Of a stretch of 64,000 bases of DNA, positions 34,359 through 43,730 are shown piece after piece. This stretch comes from Arenimonas caeni (lineage in GTDB: Bacteria; Pseudomonadota; Gammaproteobacteria; Xanthomonadales; Xanthomonadaceae), in NCBI RefSeq assembly GCF_003024235.1, contig NZ_KZ679090.1, positions 62,001-126,000 on the forward strand, in the 5' to 3' direction. Positions within the stretch are counted from its first letter, which is position 1. Each line of letters opens with the position of its first letter. The position numbers were made by a program, and so were the translations under genes. The notes under the pieces were generated by a model that was not told the DNA's origin, did no database searches, and saw only the letters and a program-made list of their open reading frames with translations.

Positions 34359-34376
34359 TGTAGGAGCGCCTTCAGG
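34359..34376 (+). repeat. REP-like repeat, copy 1
   Basis: TGTAGGAGCGCCTTCAGG lies between the convergent ends of hemC and the DmsC-type gene. It matches 17 of 18 positions in the copy inside the molybdoenzyme gene and the first 12 in the copy after ubiE. Xanthomonadales genomes carry such short palindromic repeats. Confidence 0.6.
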
Positions 34377-34381
34377 GTGGC

Positions 34382-35347
34382 TCAGTAGTACGTCATGACC
34401 AGGTGCTTCGCCTCGGCGAAGAACAGCCACCGTTCCACCAGCGCCCCCAGCAGCGACGCCAGCACCGCCAGCGCCAGCACCGGCGTGGCCGCGTCCGGGA
34501 ACACCCAGGCCAGCCAGCAGCAGGCCGCCGGCAGAACGCCGAACAGCAGCACCGCGATCGCCCGCAGCTTGCGCGCATGCTTGCGCGCCAGAACGAAGCC
34601 CATCTCGGTGGTCAGGTAATTGGCTTCCGTGTGCGGCCGTTCGAACACGCTCGCCTCGCGCCCGGCCGGCAGGCCCAGGGCCGAGGCGCGCGTCACCGGC
34701 GCGCGGCGCCGGTCGATCGACCACCAGTAGGCGAGCTTGAGCAGCGCCAGCCCGGCGGCCAGCACGGCCGCCACCGCCAGCAGCTGCGACACCGCCACGC
34801 CACCGGCCAGGCGCTGGCCCAGCAGCATCAGCAGCAGCCCGCACATCAGCGCGAAGCCCAGGTACACCGGCGGCACCAGCACGTGGCGCCAGGCCGGCAC
34901 CGGCCTGAGCGAGGCATAGATCATCGCCGTCGAGAACACCGTGGCCAGGGCCAGCAGCGCCGCGGCGCGGATCGCCCAGCGGGCCTCGTCCGGCAGGCCC
35001 GCGCCCGTGGCCTCGCCGCGCAGCGGCGCCGACAGCCACCAGCACAGCAGCAGCACCGGCACGTACACCGCCACCGCCAGCACGCCCTCGCGCGAAAGCC
35101 AGGAGGTGCGCCACTGGCTGAATGCGCGCCAGGCGCGCTGCGGCTTGCCCAGGTGCCCCAGCGAACTGAGCAGGCCGGCAGTGAACAGGAACGTCGCCGC
35201 GCCGATCAGGCCCAGGAACATCAGCGGCGTGCTGCCCATGAGCGCGCCCGGGCGCTCGAAGGCCAGCAGCAGCATCGTCCAGGCGAGCAGGCCGTAGCCC
35301 GCGCCGGAAAGTGTGGTGAAGAGCAGGACGGAGAAGGCCGGATGCAT
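34382..35347 (-). CDS. DmsC-type membrane anchor subunit
   Basis: A 321-residue protein with eight or nine spans. GHLGKPQRAWRAFSQW and TSWLSREG are signature-like for the DmsC family, which anchors the molybdoenzyme and Fe-S subunits and exchanges electrons with the quinone pool. It begins 1 nt after the Fe-S gene stop. Last gene of the leftward molybdoenzyme operon. Confidence 0.85.
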   Translation of the reverse strand: MHPAFSVLLFTTLSGAGYGLLAWTMLLLAFERPGALMGSTPLMFLGLIGAATFLFTAGLLSSLGHLGKPQRAWRAFSQWRTSWLSREGVLAVAVYVPVLLLCWWLSAPLRGEATGAGLPDEARWAIRAAALLALATVFSTAMIYASLRPVPAWRHVLVPPVYLGFALMCGLLLMLLGQRLAGGVAVSQLLAVAAVLAAGLALLKLAYWWSIDRRRAPVTRASALGLPAGREASVFERPHTEANYLTTEMGFVLARKHARKLRAIAVLLFGVLPAACCWLAWVFPDAATPVLALAVLASLLGALVERWLFFAEAKHLVMTYY

Positions 35348-35348
35348 G

Positions 35349-36098
35349 TCAGCGGCTCAGGGCGCGGTCGAGCCAGCGCAGCAGGGGGTTGAGTTGCGTG
35401 GTGTCGAGCCGCTCGGCGGCGGGCGCGTCGGCTTCGCCGGACGGCCCGGCGCGGCGCGGCCGCTGCGGCAGGTAGCGATTCACCGGCGCGTAGCCCAGCT
35501 CAGGCATCAGCGGAACGCCGCCGCGTTCGGCCACCAGCCGCGAGACGTCCGAGTCGGGGTCGCCGAGGTCGCCGAAGTGCCGGGCGCGCGTCGGGCAGGC
35601 CTGCACGCAGGCCGGCTGGCGCTGCGCCTCGGGGATGGACTCGTTGTAGATGCGGTCCACGCACAGCGTGCATTTCTTCATCACACCCTCGACCGCGCTG
35701 TACTCGCGCGCGCCGTAGGGGCAGGCCCAGCTGCACAGCTTGCAGCCGATGCACTTGTCCTCGTCCACCAGCACGATGCCGTCCTCGGCGCGCTTGAAGC
35801 TGGCGCCGGTCGGGCAGACCGTGACGCAGGCCGGCGTCTCGCAGTGCAGGCAGCTGCGCGGGAAGTGCAGGGTGGTGGCGGGCTGGTCGCCGGTGGCCGC
35901 GACCTCGTAGCTGTGCACGCGGTTGAACCACACGCCGCTCGGGTCCTTGCCGTAGGGCCGCTCGTCGGTGAGCGGGCCGGCGATGCCGCCGGCGTTCCAC
36001 TCCTTGCAGCTCACCGCGCAGGCGTGGCAGCCGACGCAGGTGTCGAGGTCGATCACCAGGCCGAGCTTCTTCTTTCCGGGGGCGGGCAGGGCGGTCAT
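35349..36098 (-). CDS. Four-cluster ferredoxin-like Fe-S subunit (DmsB-type)
   Basis: A 249-residue protein with four cysteine clusters: C-x2-C-x2-C-x3-C in DTCVGCHACAVSCKEWN, SCLHCETPACVTVCPTG, DKCIGCKLCSWACPYG, and KKCTLCVDRI with CVQACPTRA. This is the PsrB/DmsB-type electron-transfer chain. It has no signal peptide. It sits 1 nt from the upstream SLC13 gene. Confidence 0.9.
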   Translation of the reverse strand: MTALPAPGKKKLGLVIDLDTCVGCHACAVSCKEWNAGGIAGPLTDERPYGKDPSGVWFNRVHSYEVAATGDQPATTLHFPRSCLHCETPACVTVCPTGASFKRAEDGIVLVDEDKCIGCKLCSWACPYGAREYSAVEGVMKKCTLCVDRIYNESIPEAQRQPACVQACPTRARHFGDLGDPDSDVSRLVAERGGVPLMPELGYAPVNRYLPQRPRRAGPSGEADAPAAERLDTTQLNPLLRWLDRALSR

Positions 36099-36099
36099 G

Positions 36100-37878
36100 T
36101 CAGAAGGGGAAGAACTTCGGGATCAGGTACACGGCCAGGCCCCAGAACAGCAGGTTGAGCGGCATGCCGATCCTGATGAAGTCCATGAAGCGGTAGTTGC
36201 CGGCGTTGTACACCATTGTGTTGGTCTGGTAGCCCACGGGCGTGGCGAAGCTGGTGGAGGCGGCGAACAGCACCGCCACGAGGAAGGGTGTCGGGCTCAC
36301 GCCCAGGCTAACCGCGGTGGAAAAGGCGATCGGCGTGATCAGCACGGCGGCGGCGTTGTTGCTCATCAGCTCGGTCAGCAGCGAGGTGATCAGGTACACC
36401 GCCGCCAGCACCGCCAGCGGGCCGAGGCCGCCGACCCAGTGCACCGAGAAGTCGGCGATGCCCTGGGCCAGCCCGGACTTCTGCATCGCGATGCCCAGCG
36501 GCAGCACGCCGGCCAGCAGCACGATCACGCGCCAGTCCACGGCCTGGTAGGCCTGGTCGTTGCCGATGCAGCGCGTGGCCACCAGGGCGATGCCGCCGAG
36601 GATGGACGAGGCCACGATCGGCAGCCAGCCCAGCGCCGCCACGCCGACCGCGGCAGCCATGATGCCCACCGCCAGCAGCGCCTTGCTGCGCGGCGGCTCG
36701 GCGTCGTCGCGCTCGTTGAGCACCACCAGGTTCTGGTTCGCGCGGAAGGCGTCGACCTCGGTGCGCGGGCACAGCAGAAGCATTACGTCGCCGACGTTGA
36801 GGCTGACGTCGCGGATCTGCTCGCGCAGCACTTCGCCGCGGCGGTGCAGGGCAAGCACGGTGGCGTTGTAGTTCCACTGGAAGTCCAGCTCGCGCAGGCT
36901 GCGCCCGGCCAGGCGCGCGCCGGGCGCGACCATCACCTCCAGCAGCACCTGGGCGGCGTCGCCGTCCTCGCCGGTGAACTGGCTGTCCTGCAGCTGGAAC
37001 TCCGGCTCGAGCTCGAGCTTGGCCTCGTCCTTGAGCGCCTTGAGCTTGGTCCAGTCGCCGCGCACCAGCAGCACGTCGCCCTCGCGCAGCCTCTCCGCGC
37101 GCGGCGCCCAGTGCTTCTCGGTGCCGCGCAGCAGCTCGAGCACGTAGACCTTGTGGCGCTCGGCCAGCTGCGAGGCGGAGACGGAATGGCCGATCAGCGG
37201 CGAATCCGGCATCACCCGCAGCTCGGTGATGTACTTGCCCAGCTCGTAGGTCTCGGTCAGCGGCGTCGGCGGATGGTGCGGCAGCAGCCAGCGCCGGAAC
37301 AGCATCAGGTAGACGAAGCCCACGGCCATCGTGACCAGGCCCAGCGGCGCGAAGTCGAACAGCCCGAAGCCCGGGTGGCCCAGGTCCTTGGCCATCGAGT
37401 TGACCAGCAGGTTGGTCGAGGTGCCGATCAGGGTGCAGACACCGCCCATCTGCGCCGCGTAGGACATCGGGATGAGCACCTGTGAAGGCGAGCTGCGGTT
37501 CGCGGCCGTGGCCGCCAGCACCATCGGCAGGAACACCGCCACCGCCGCCGTGTTGTTGACGAAGGCCGAGATCGGCCCGACCACGACCAGGATCAGCAGC
37601 AGGAACAGCCAGGGCCTGCGCACGCGCCCGAACAGCCGGCCGATGGAGAGCAGCGCGCCGGTATGCGCCAGGCCGGCGCTGAGCACGAACATCGCCGCCA
37701 CCGTGATGGTGGCCTCGCTGGAGAAACCCGACAGCGCCTCGGCCGGGTTCACCAGGCCCAGCACCAGCAGGCTGGCCAGCACCAGCATGGCCACCACGTC
37801 CACCGGCAGCTTCTCGGTGACGAACAGCGCCACCGCACCCACCAGCACCAGCAGCGTCAGGATGGCATCCATTTCCAT
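36100..37878 (-). CDS. SLC13-family permease with two TrkA-C domains
   Basis: A 592-residue membrane protein. N-terminal spans ([21 protein letters not shown] in two parts) are followed by a cytoplasmic central pair of TrkA-C domains (about 205-370: [45 protein letters not shown]) and C-terminal spans with [18 protein letters not shown]13/DASS permeases of this layout move sulfate, dicarboxylates or other anions. It starts 2 nt after the molybdoenzyme gene's stop, sits between subunits of one complex, and so likely moves the substrate or product. Confidence 0.87.
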   Translation of the reverse strand: MEMDAILTLLVLVGAVALFVTEKLPVDVVAMLVLASLLVLGLVNPAEALSGFSSEATITVAAMFVLSAGLAHTGALLSIGRLFGRVRRPWLFLLLILVVVGPISAFVNNTAAVAVFLPMVLAATAANRSSPSQVLIPMSYAAQMGGVCTLIGTSTNLLVNSMAKDLGHPGFGLFDFAPLGLVTMAVGFVYLMLFRRWLLPHHPPTPLTETYELGKYITELRVMPDSPLIGHSVSASQLAERHKVYVLELLRGTEKHWAPRAERLREGDVLLVRGDWTKLKALKDEAKLELEPEFQLQDSQFTGEDGDAAQVLLEVMVAPGARLAGRSLRELDFQWNYNATVLALHRRGEVLREQIRDVSLNVGDVMLLLCPRTEVDAFRANQNLVVLNERDDAEPPRSKALLAVGIMAAAVGVAALGWLPIVASSILGGIALVATRCIGNDQAYQAVDWRVIVLLAGVLPLGIAMQKSGLAQGIADFSVHWVGGLGPLAVLAAVYLITSLLTELMSNNAAAVLITPIAFSTAVSLGVSPTPFLVAVLFAASTSFATPVGYQTNTMVYNAGNYRFMDFIRIGMPLNLLFWGLAVYLIPKFFPF

Positions 37879-37880
37879 CG

Positions 37881-40730
37881 TCAGCGTTTCCTGAATCCGG
37901 CGCCGTAGCGCAGCGGGGCATTGTCCGGGTTGTCGCCCAGGGGCGCGAACCGGGGCGCGACCTCGTCCACGCCCGTGGCCTTGTGGATGGCCACGCGCAG
38001 GTCGAACCAGGCGGCCTGGCCGGTCACCGGGTCGGCGTTGGCGTAGCCGCCGTCGGGCAGCTGGTCGGAGATCAGGTGGTTGAGCAGGAAGCCCTTGCTG
38101 GCTTCGGGCGCGTCCGCCGACAGCCGCCAGGCGCCGCGGCGCTTGCCGATCGCGTTCCAGGTCCAGACGGTGTCGGGCTGCACATTGCCGGCGAGCTTGC
38201 ACTGCACGGTGATGCGGCCGTTGTGCGAGTCCACGTGCACCCAGTCCTCGTCGGCCAGGCCGTGCCGGGCCGCGGTGTCGGGGTGCAGGTAGAGGTAGTT
38301 GCGCGCGGTGATCTGGCGCAGCCAGGCGTTCTGCGAACCCCAGGCGTGGTACATGAAGGGCGGGCGCTGGGTGACGGCGCTGAGCGGGTACTGCTTCAGA
38401 TCGAGCTGGCTGCCCTCGAAGGGCTCGTACCACAGCGGCAGCGGGTCGAAGTAGGTGGCCACGCGTTCGCGCTCGGCCTCGGGCGGCTGCACCGGGCCGT
38501 GGCCGCGGGCCGCGAGGCGGAATTTCTGCAGCGTTTCCGAATACAGCTGCAGCACCACCGGCTCGGCCCTGGCGATGAAACCCATCGAATGCGACCACTG
38601 CAGGTAGTCGCGGTTGGCCATCTTGAAGTAGCGGCCGGCGGCGGGCACCTCGGCGCTCCAGAAGCCGCCGTTGGCGCGGTAGTGCCCGAGCTGGTCCGGA
38701 TTGGGCGCGCCCTTGCCGTGCTGGCTGCCGCCGCCGCGCCAGCCGGCCAGCAGGCCGACGCCGGGCGCGCGTTCGTGGTTGACGATGTAGTCGGCGTAAT
38801 CGCGGTAGCGCGGCGTGCCGTCGTCCTTGAGCAGGGCCGGCAGGCCGATGCGCGCACCGAGCTCGAGCAGCACGTCCTGGAAGCCGCGCACGTCGCGGCC
38901 CTCGCGCTGCGTGGCCGCGTCGAGCACCGGGTGGCGCATGGCGTCGGCGGCGCGGTCGGCGTCGGAAATCGGCCGGTCGAGCAGCGAGATCGCGTCGAAG
39001 CGCTCGAGGTAGGTGGTGTCGGGCAGCACCAGGTCGGCGTAGGCCACCATCTCGCTGGCGTAGGCGTCCGAGTAGATGATCCTCGGGATCCGGTACTGGC
39101 CCGAGGCATCCTTGTCGGTGAGCCAGCGCATGGTCTCGGCGGTGTTCATGGCCGAGTTCCAGCTCATGTTGGCCATGAACATCAGCAGCACGTCCACCGG
39201 CTTGGGGTCGGCCGCCCAGGCGTTGCGGATGACCGTGTGCATCATGCCGTGCACGGCCAGCGGGTAGCGCCAGGAATAGGCGTGGTCGAGGCGCCGTGGC
39301 TGGCCGTCGGCGTCCACCAGCAGGTCCTCGGGGCCGTGGATGAAGCCCAGCGGCGCGGCGTCGAGCGCGCCGTTGGCCTGGCGCGCCTTGCCGGGCCGGT
39401 TCGCCGGCGGCACCGGCCGCGGGAAAGGCGGCTGGTAGCGGAAGCTGCCCGGCGTGTCGACCGCGCCCAGCAGCAGCTGCAGCAGGTGCAGCGCGCGACA
39501 GGTGTGGAAGCCGTTGGAGTGCGCGCTGATGCCGCGCATGGCGTGGAAGGCCACGCCGCGGCCGACCATGCGCTCGTGGCGTACGCCGTGCGCGTCGGTC
39601 CAGGGCTGCTCGATGACCACCGGCTCGTCGAAGGCCGCCGCGGCGATCTCCTGCGCCAGCCGGCGGATGGTGGCGGCGGGCACGCCGCAGCGTTCGGCCA
39701 CGGCCTCCGGCGCGTACTTCGGGTCGAGGTAGCGCTCCGCGACGAGGTGGAACACCGGGCGCGCGCGGCGGCCGTCGGGCAGGGTGACTCCGCCGACGAT
39801 GGCGGGGCGGATGCCCGTCGCATCCGCTGGCGCCGGACCCCCTGAAGGCGCTCCTGCAAGATCTCGGTTCCAGCACAGCGCGCGCCCTTCGGCGTCGCGC
39901 GCGAACAAGCCGTCGTCGGCGCCGCCCGGGTTGTCGACCACCAGCCAGTGCGCGTTGGTGTAGCGCACCAGGTAGTCGAGGTCGACGCGGTCGGCCCGGA
40001 GCAGTTCGTGGATGAGCGAGAACACCAGCAGGCCGTCGGTGCCCGGCCGGATGCCGATCCACTCGTCGGCGATCGCGCCGTAGCCGCTGCGCACCGGGTT
40101 CACCGCCACCACTTTGGCGCCGCGCTGCTTGAGGTGGCCCAGGCCCAGCTTGATCGGGTTCGAGTCGTGGTCTTCGGCCACGCCCCAGAGCACCAGGTAC
40201 TTCGTGTGCTCCCAATCGGGCTCGCCGAACTCCCAGAAACTGCCGCCCAGGGTGTACAGGCCGCCGGCGGCCATGTTCACCGAGCAAAAGCCGCCGTGCG
40301 CGGCGTAGTTGATGGTGCCGTACTGCTGCGCCCACCAGCCGGTGAGAGCCTGGCTCTGGTCGCGGCCGGTGAAGAAGGCCAGGCGGTCGGGGTCGCGTTC
40401 GCGGGCCTCGCGCAGCCAGCCGGCCGCGAGTTCCAGCGCCTCGTCCCAGGAAATCTCCTCGAAACGGTTCTCGCCGCGCTCGCCGACGCGCTTCATGGGC
40501 TTGTCCAGCCGCGCCGGCGAATAGTGCTGCATGATGCCGGCCGAACCCTTGGCGCAGAGCACGCCGCGGTTGACCGGGTGGGCCGGGTTGCCCTCGATGT
40601 AGCGCACCTTGCCTTCGCGCAGGTGCACGTTGATGCCGCAGCGGCAGGCGCACATGTAACAGGTCGTCTGCCGGACCTGGTCGCCCACGGGCTGCTGCAG
40701 ATTCAGGTCTGGCTCGCGCATGGCGGGCAT
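37881..40730 (-). CDS. Molybdopterin oxidoreductase catalytic subunit, SoeA/Psr-like
   Basis: A 949-residue catalytic subunit. The N-terminal Fe4S4 site is C24-x2-C27-x3-C31-x27-C59. GGFCSVN (147-153) lies near the place of the Mo-ligating residue, and the C-terminal molydopterin dinucleotide-binding part includes HPDTAARHGL and NDVVWTWNA-like segments (QPDTVWTWNAIGK). There is no twin-arginine signal, so it is cytoplasmic, as is known for SoeABC sulfite dehydrogenase; polysulfide or thiosulfate reductase homologues are usually exported. Together with the Fe-S and DmsC-type genes it forms a three-subunit complex. A REP-like piece codes residues 291-298. ATG 40721 is an alternative start. Confidence 0.75.
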   Translation of the reverse strand: MPAMREPDLNLQQPVGDQVRQTTCYMCACRCGINVHLREGKVRYIEGNPAHPVNRGVLCAKGSAGIMQHYSPARLDKPMKRVGERGENRFEEISWDEALELAAGWLREARERDPDRLAFFTGRDQSQALTGWWAQQYGTINYAAHGGFCSVNMAAGGLYTLGGSFWEFGEPDWEHTKYLVLWGVAEDHDSNPIKLGLGHLKQRGAKVVAVNPVRSGYGAIADEWIGIRPGTDGLLVFSLIHELLRADRVDLDYLVRYTNAHWLVVDNPGGADDGLFARDAEGRALCWNRDLAGAPSGGPAPADATGIRPAIVGGVTLPDGRRARPVFHLVAERYLDPKYAPEAVAERCGVPAATIRRLAQEIAAAAFDEPVVIEQPWTDAHGVRHERMVGRGVAFHAMRGISAHSNGFHTCRALHLLQLLLGAVDTPGSFRYQPPFPRPVPPANRPGKARQANGALDAAPLGFIHGPEDLLVDADGQPRRLDHAYSWRYPLAVHGMMHTVIRNAWAADPKPVDVLLMFMANMSWNSAMNTAETMRWLTDKDASGQYRIPRIIYSDAYASEMVAYADLVLPDTTYLERFDAISLLDRPISDADRAADAMRHPVLDAATQREGRDVRGFQDVLLELGARIGLPALLKDDGTPRYRDYADYIVNHERAPGVGLLAGWRGGGSQHGKGAPNPDQLGHYRANGGFWSAEVPAAGRYFKMANRDYLQWSHSMGFIARAEPVVLQLYSETLQKFRLAARGHGPVQPPEAERERVATYFDPLPLWYEPFEGSQLDLKQYPLSAVTQRPPFMYHAWGSQNAWLRQITARNYLYLHPDTAARHGLADEDWVHVDSHNGRITVQCKLAGNVQPDTVWTWNAIGKRRGAWRLSADAPEASKGFLLNHLISDQLPDGGYANADPVTGQAAWFDLRVAIHKATGVDEVAPRFAPLGDNPDNAPLRYGAGFRKR
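39841..39858 (-). repeat. REP-like repeat inside the molybdoenzyme gene
   Basis: On the minus strand this reads TGCAGGAGCGCCTTCAGG, 17 of 18 identical to the intergenic copy at 34359-34376. It lies within the coding frame, encoding LAGAPSGG, without breaking it. Confidence 0.6.
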
Positions 40731-40798
40731 TGTGCCAGTGGCGGGCCGGGGGCAGGAACTGCCATCCTAGGTGCCTGCCCGCGTCACCCGGAATTCCC

Positions 40799-41767
40799 AT
40801 GGACCGCTACGAGCGCATCCTCGCCCTGCACCGCAGCCTCAAGACCGCCCGCTACCCGGTGCCGATCCGCAGCCTGATGGAGGAACTGGGCTGCTCGCGC
40901 GCCACCCTTTACCGCGACATCGCCTTCCTGCGCGATGCGCTGGGCGCGCCGGTCGAGAGCGAGGGCGAGGGCAGCATCCGCTACGAAACCAAGGAAGCCG
41001 AGCGCTTCGAGCTGCCCGGCCTGTGGCTCAACTCCGACGAGCTGCACGCGCTGCTGGCCGCCCACCAGCTGCTCGACCGCACCGGCCAGGGCGTGCTGTC
41101 GAGCGCGCTGGCGCCGCTCAAGGGCCGCATCGAATCGCTGCTGGCCCAGCAGGCCGGCGGCAAGCGCTGGCCGGTGGAGCGCGTGCGCGTGATCGCCTCC
41201 GGCGTGCGCCGGCGCGACGAGCTGGCCTTCCGGCTGGTGGCCAGCGCCGTGCTCGAGCGCCGGCAGCTGGAGTTCGACTACCTGGCGCGTTCGACCAACG
41301 AGCGCACCCACCGCAAGGTCTCGCCGCAGCGGCTCACCCATTACAAGGACAACTGGTACCTCGACGCCTTCGACCACGAGCGCGAGGCGCTGCGCAGTTT
41401 TTCGGTCGACCGCATCCAGCATGCCCGCCTGCTCGAGGCCGCCGCCCGCGACCTGCCCGACGAGGAGCTCAACCAGCACCTGGCCTCGAGCTACGGCATT
41501 TTCTCGGGCACGCCCAAGGGCACGGCCGTGATCGTGTTCTCGGCCAAGGCCGCGCGCTGGGTTTCCGACGAGCACTGGCACAGCAAGCAGGAGGGCCGCT
41601 TCCTGCCCGATGGCCGCTACGAGCTGCGCCTGCCCTACAGCAATGCCAAGGAGCTGCTGATGGACGTGCTGCGCTATGGCGCCGACGCCGAGGTGATGGA
41701 GCCGCAGGCGCTGCGCGCCCAGGCGCGCACGATGCTGCAGCTGGCGCTGTCGGCCTATGAACGCTGA
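40799..41767 (+). CDS. WYL-domain transcriptional regulator (YafY/PafC type)
   Basis: A 322-residue regulator: N-terminal helix-turn-helix (SLMEELGCSRATLYRDI), central domain, WYL domain around residues 165-215 (LTHYKDNWYLDAFDHERE) and a C-terminal extension. It is divergent from the molybdoenzyme operon with a 68-nt gap, so it may control it, though this is only positional. It overlaps the patatin gene by 11 nt. Confidence 0.9.
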   Translation: MDRYERILALHRSLKTARYPVPIRSLMEELGCSRATLYRDIAFLRDALGAPVESEGEGSIRYETKEAERFELPGLWLNSDELHALLAAHQLLDRTGQGVLSSALAPLKGRIESLLAQQAGGKRWPVERVRVIASGVRRRDELAFRLVASAVLERRQLEFDYLARSTNERTHRKVSPQRLTHYKDNWYLDAFDHEREALRSFSVDRIQHARLLEAAARDLPDEELNQHLASSYGIFSGTPKGTAVIVFSAKAARWVSDEHWHSKQEGRFLPDGRYELRLPYSNAKELLMDVLRYGADAEVMEPQALRAQARTMLQLALSAYER

Positions 41768-42722
41768 ATCGCCGCGCCAGGAGGTGGCGCCGGGCAAGCG
41801 CGTGGCGCTGGTGCTGGGCGCCGGCGGCGCCCGCGGCATCGCCCACGTCGGCGTCATCCAGGCCCTGGAGGCGCGCGGCTACCAGGTCGCCGGCATCGCC
41901 GGCGCCTCGATGGGTGCGCTGGTGGGCGGCATCTACGCCGCCGGCCGGCTGAAGGAGTACACCGACTGGGCCTGCGCGCTCGAGCGCACCGACGTGCTGC
42001 GCCTGCTCGACTTCGTCTATGGCTACCCGGGCCTGATCCGCGGCGAACGCGTGATCGCCGCGCTGCGCGAGCTGGTGGGCGACCACCTGATCGAGGACCT
42101 GCCGATCCCCTACACCGCGGTGGCCACCGACCTGGCCAGCCAGCGCGAGGTGTGGCTGACGCGCGGCAAGCTGTTCGACGCCATCCGCGCCTCTATCGCC
42201 ATCCCGATGGTCTTCACCCCGGCGCAGTTCGAGGGCCGCGAGCTGGTGGACGGCGGCCTGCTGGCCCCAGTGCCGATCGCCGCGACGCGGCAGATGCGCG
42301 TGGACCGCGTGATCGCCGTGGACGTCAACGGCCCGGCACCCTGGGCCAACCCGGCCCTGGCGCCGCGTGCCGAAGAGGCCGAGGCCGGGCACGGCGAGGA
42401 AGAGGAGGCGCCCGAGCCGGGCGGCGATGCGCCCGATGGCCTGCGCGAACGCATGGCTTCGATCTGGGACTCGATCACTGCCTCGGTGACGCCGGCGCGT
42501 ACCGGCAAGCACAAGAGCCGCGGCGTGATGGACCTGATGTCGCGCTCGCTCGACACCATGCAGGCGCACATGTCCCGCGTGCAGCTGGCCCAGGACCCGC
42601 CCGACCTGCTGATCCAGCTCTCGCGCGAATCGGCCACCTTCTACGAGTTCTGGCGCGCCCGCGAGCTGGTCGAGCGCGGCCGCGCCGCCGCCGAGAAGGC
42701 GCTCGACGCCGCCGGGCTCTGA
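41757..42722 (+). CDS. Patatin-like phospholipase (RssA-like)
   Basis: A 321-residue protein: oxyanion-hole motif GAGGARGIAH (21-30), nucleophile Ser51 in GIAGASMGALVGG, and the catalytic Asp in VDGGLLAPVP. A charged linker (EEAEAGHGEEEE) precedes the C-terminal helical part. No signal peptide, so cytoplasmic. It overlaps the WYL regulator by 11 nt and converges on the lipocalin gene with a 4-nt gap. Confidence 0.92.
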   Translation: MNAESPRQEVAPGKRVALVLGAGGARGIAHVGVIQALEARGYQVAGIAGASMGALVGGIYAAGRLKEYTDWACALERTDVLRLLDFVYGYPGLIRGERVIAALRELVGDHLIEDLPIPYTAVATDLASQREVWLTRGKLFDAIRASIAIPMVFTPAQFEGRELVDGGLLAPVPIAATRQMRVDRVIAVDVNGPAPWANPALAPRAEEAEAGHGEEEEAPEPGGDAPDGLRERMASIWDSITASVTPARTGKHKSRGVMDLMSRSLDTMQAHMSRVQLAQDPPDLLIQLSRESATFYEFWRARELVERGRAAAEKALDAAGL

Positions 42723-42726
42723 GCCC

Positions 42727-43284
42727 TTACTGGAAACCCGGCTGCCCGGCCTGTTCCGGCCGCTGCGGCACGCGCAGGATGGTTTCGGGGTCGTAGCCCC
42801 AGTCGGCGAAGCGCGCGCGCAGGCGCAGGTAGAGCGCTTCGTCCATGGTCTGCTCGCGGCCGAAGATCCAGGCCAGGCGGCGCTTGGGGTGGCCGATCAG
42901 CGCCCAGGAATAATCCGGCGCCACTTCCATCACCAGCAGGTCGGCCTTCACCAGGCCACGCCAGAAGGCGATGCGCCAGTGCGCGTTGTTGCTGCCGGGC
43001 AGTACGGTGGCCACGCCGGCCATCGACTTCTCGGGCTTGTCGAACGCCTTGCGGTAGACATAGGTGTTGCTGATGCGGCCGTCCTCGCGCAGCGCGTAGA
43101 CGTCGGCCGTGGCGACCTTGCCGCGCTCGGCGAAGTAGGGGACGTTGGCGATCACCCACCAGCGGCCCATGTAGCGCTCGAGGTCGACGCTGGCTTCGGT
43201 GCGGAGCGGCGGCATGTTGGTTCCTCCGGTGCTGGCGCAGCCGGCCAGCAGGGCCAGCAGCACGATGGTGGCGAGGCGGCGCAT
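42727..43284 (-). CDS. Outer-membrane lipocalin (Blc-like)
   Basis: A 185-residue lipoprotein: lipobox LLAGC (Cys16) after a hydrophobic signal, then the lipocalin start YMGRWWVIANVPYF (GxW motif) and the C-terminal TILRVPQRPEQ. Bacterial Blc binds fatty acids or lysophospholipids at the outer membrane. Standard length. No close partner gene. Confidence 0.93.
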   Translation of the reverse strand: MRRLATIVLLALLAGCASTGGTNMPPLRTEASVDLERYMGRWWVIANVPYFAERGKVATADVYALREDGRISNTYVYRKAFDKPEKSMAGVATVLPGSNNAHWRIAFWRGLVKADLLVMEVAPDYSWALIGHPKRRLAWIFGREQTMDEALYLRLRARFADWGYDPETILRVPQRPEQAGQPGFQ

Positions 43285-43412
43285 GGTCGGCTCCCGGGTT
43301 GTCGAGGCCGCCAGCCTGCGGGAAGCGCGCTGAAGGTGGCGTCAAACCGGCGTCTCGGTCCCTGAGACAGGGGCGCGGCAACCTGCCTGCAAGCCCAACG
43401 CAGGACACGCCC

Positions 43413-43730
43413 ATGCCCCGTTTCCGCCCCGAAGCCCCCGCCGTCGATCCCGTGCTTTCGAAGCTGCTGTGGCAGGCCCTGGGCCTGGCGCTGCTGGCCG
43501 TGGTCCTGCCCCCGCTCACCTTCGGCCAGGCCCTGCTGGGCCCGGCCGCCAGCTTCTGGCTGCCGGCCTTGCCGGCCCTGGCCCTGCTCACGCTGCACCG
43601 CCGGTTCCTGGCGACGGCGTGGCGTGCGCACCTCGTCCGCGCCACGCCACGCCGCCGCCAGCGTTTTGCCGCGCGGGCGGCCCGTCCGGTCAGTCGCGCA
43701 CGCCGAGCCGCTTACGCTCGAGCCGCCTGA
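43413..43730 (+). CDS. Small membrane protein, unknown
   Basis: A 105-residue protein with two hydrophobic stretches (about 21-34 and 44-58) and an Arg/Ala-rich C terminus. CAGGACACGCCC precedes ATG 43413. The end overlaps the RimK-like gene's end by 41 nt on the opposite strand. No family known; it may be a real small protein. Confidence 0.4.
   Translation: MPRFRPEAPAVDPVLSKLLWQALGLALLAVVLPPLTFGQALLGPAASFWLPALPALALLTLHRRFLATAWRAHLVRATPRRRQRFAARAARPVSRARRAAYARAA

Noticed and set aside
37882-40800. N-terminal extension of the SLC13 permease frame to 1566 codons
   Set aside because: The open frame upstream of 37878 overlaps the molybdoenzyme gene in another frame and translates to Arg/Ala/Pro-rich sequence typical of a high-GC shadow. 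The permease starts at the conserved hydrophobic N terminus.
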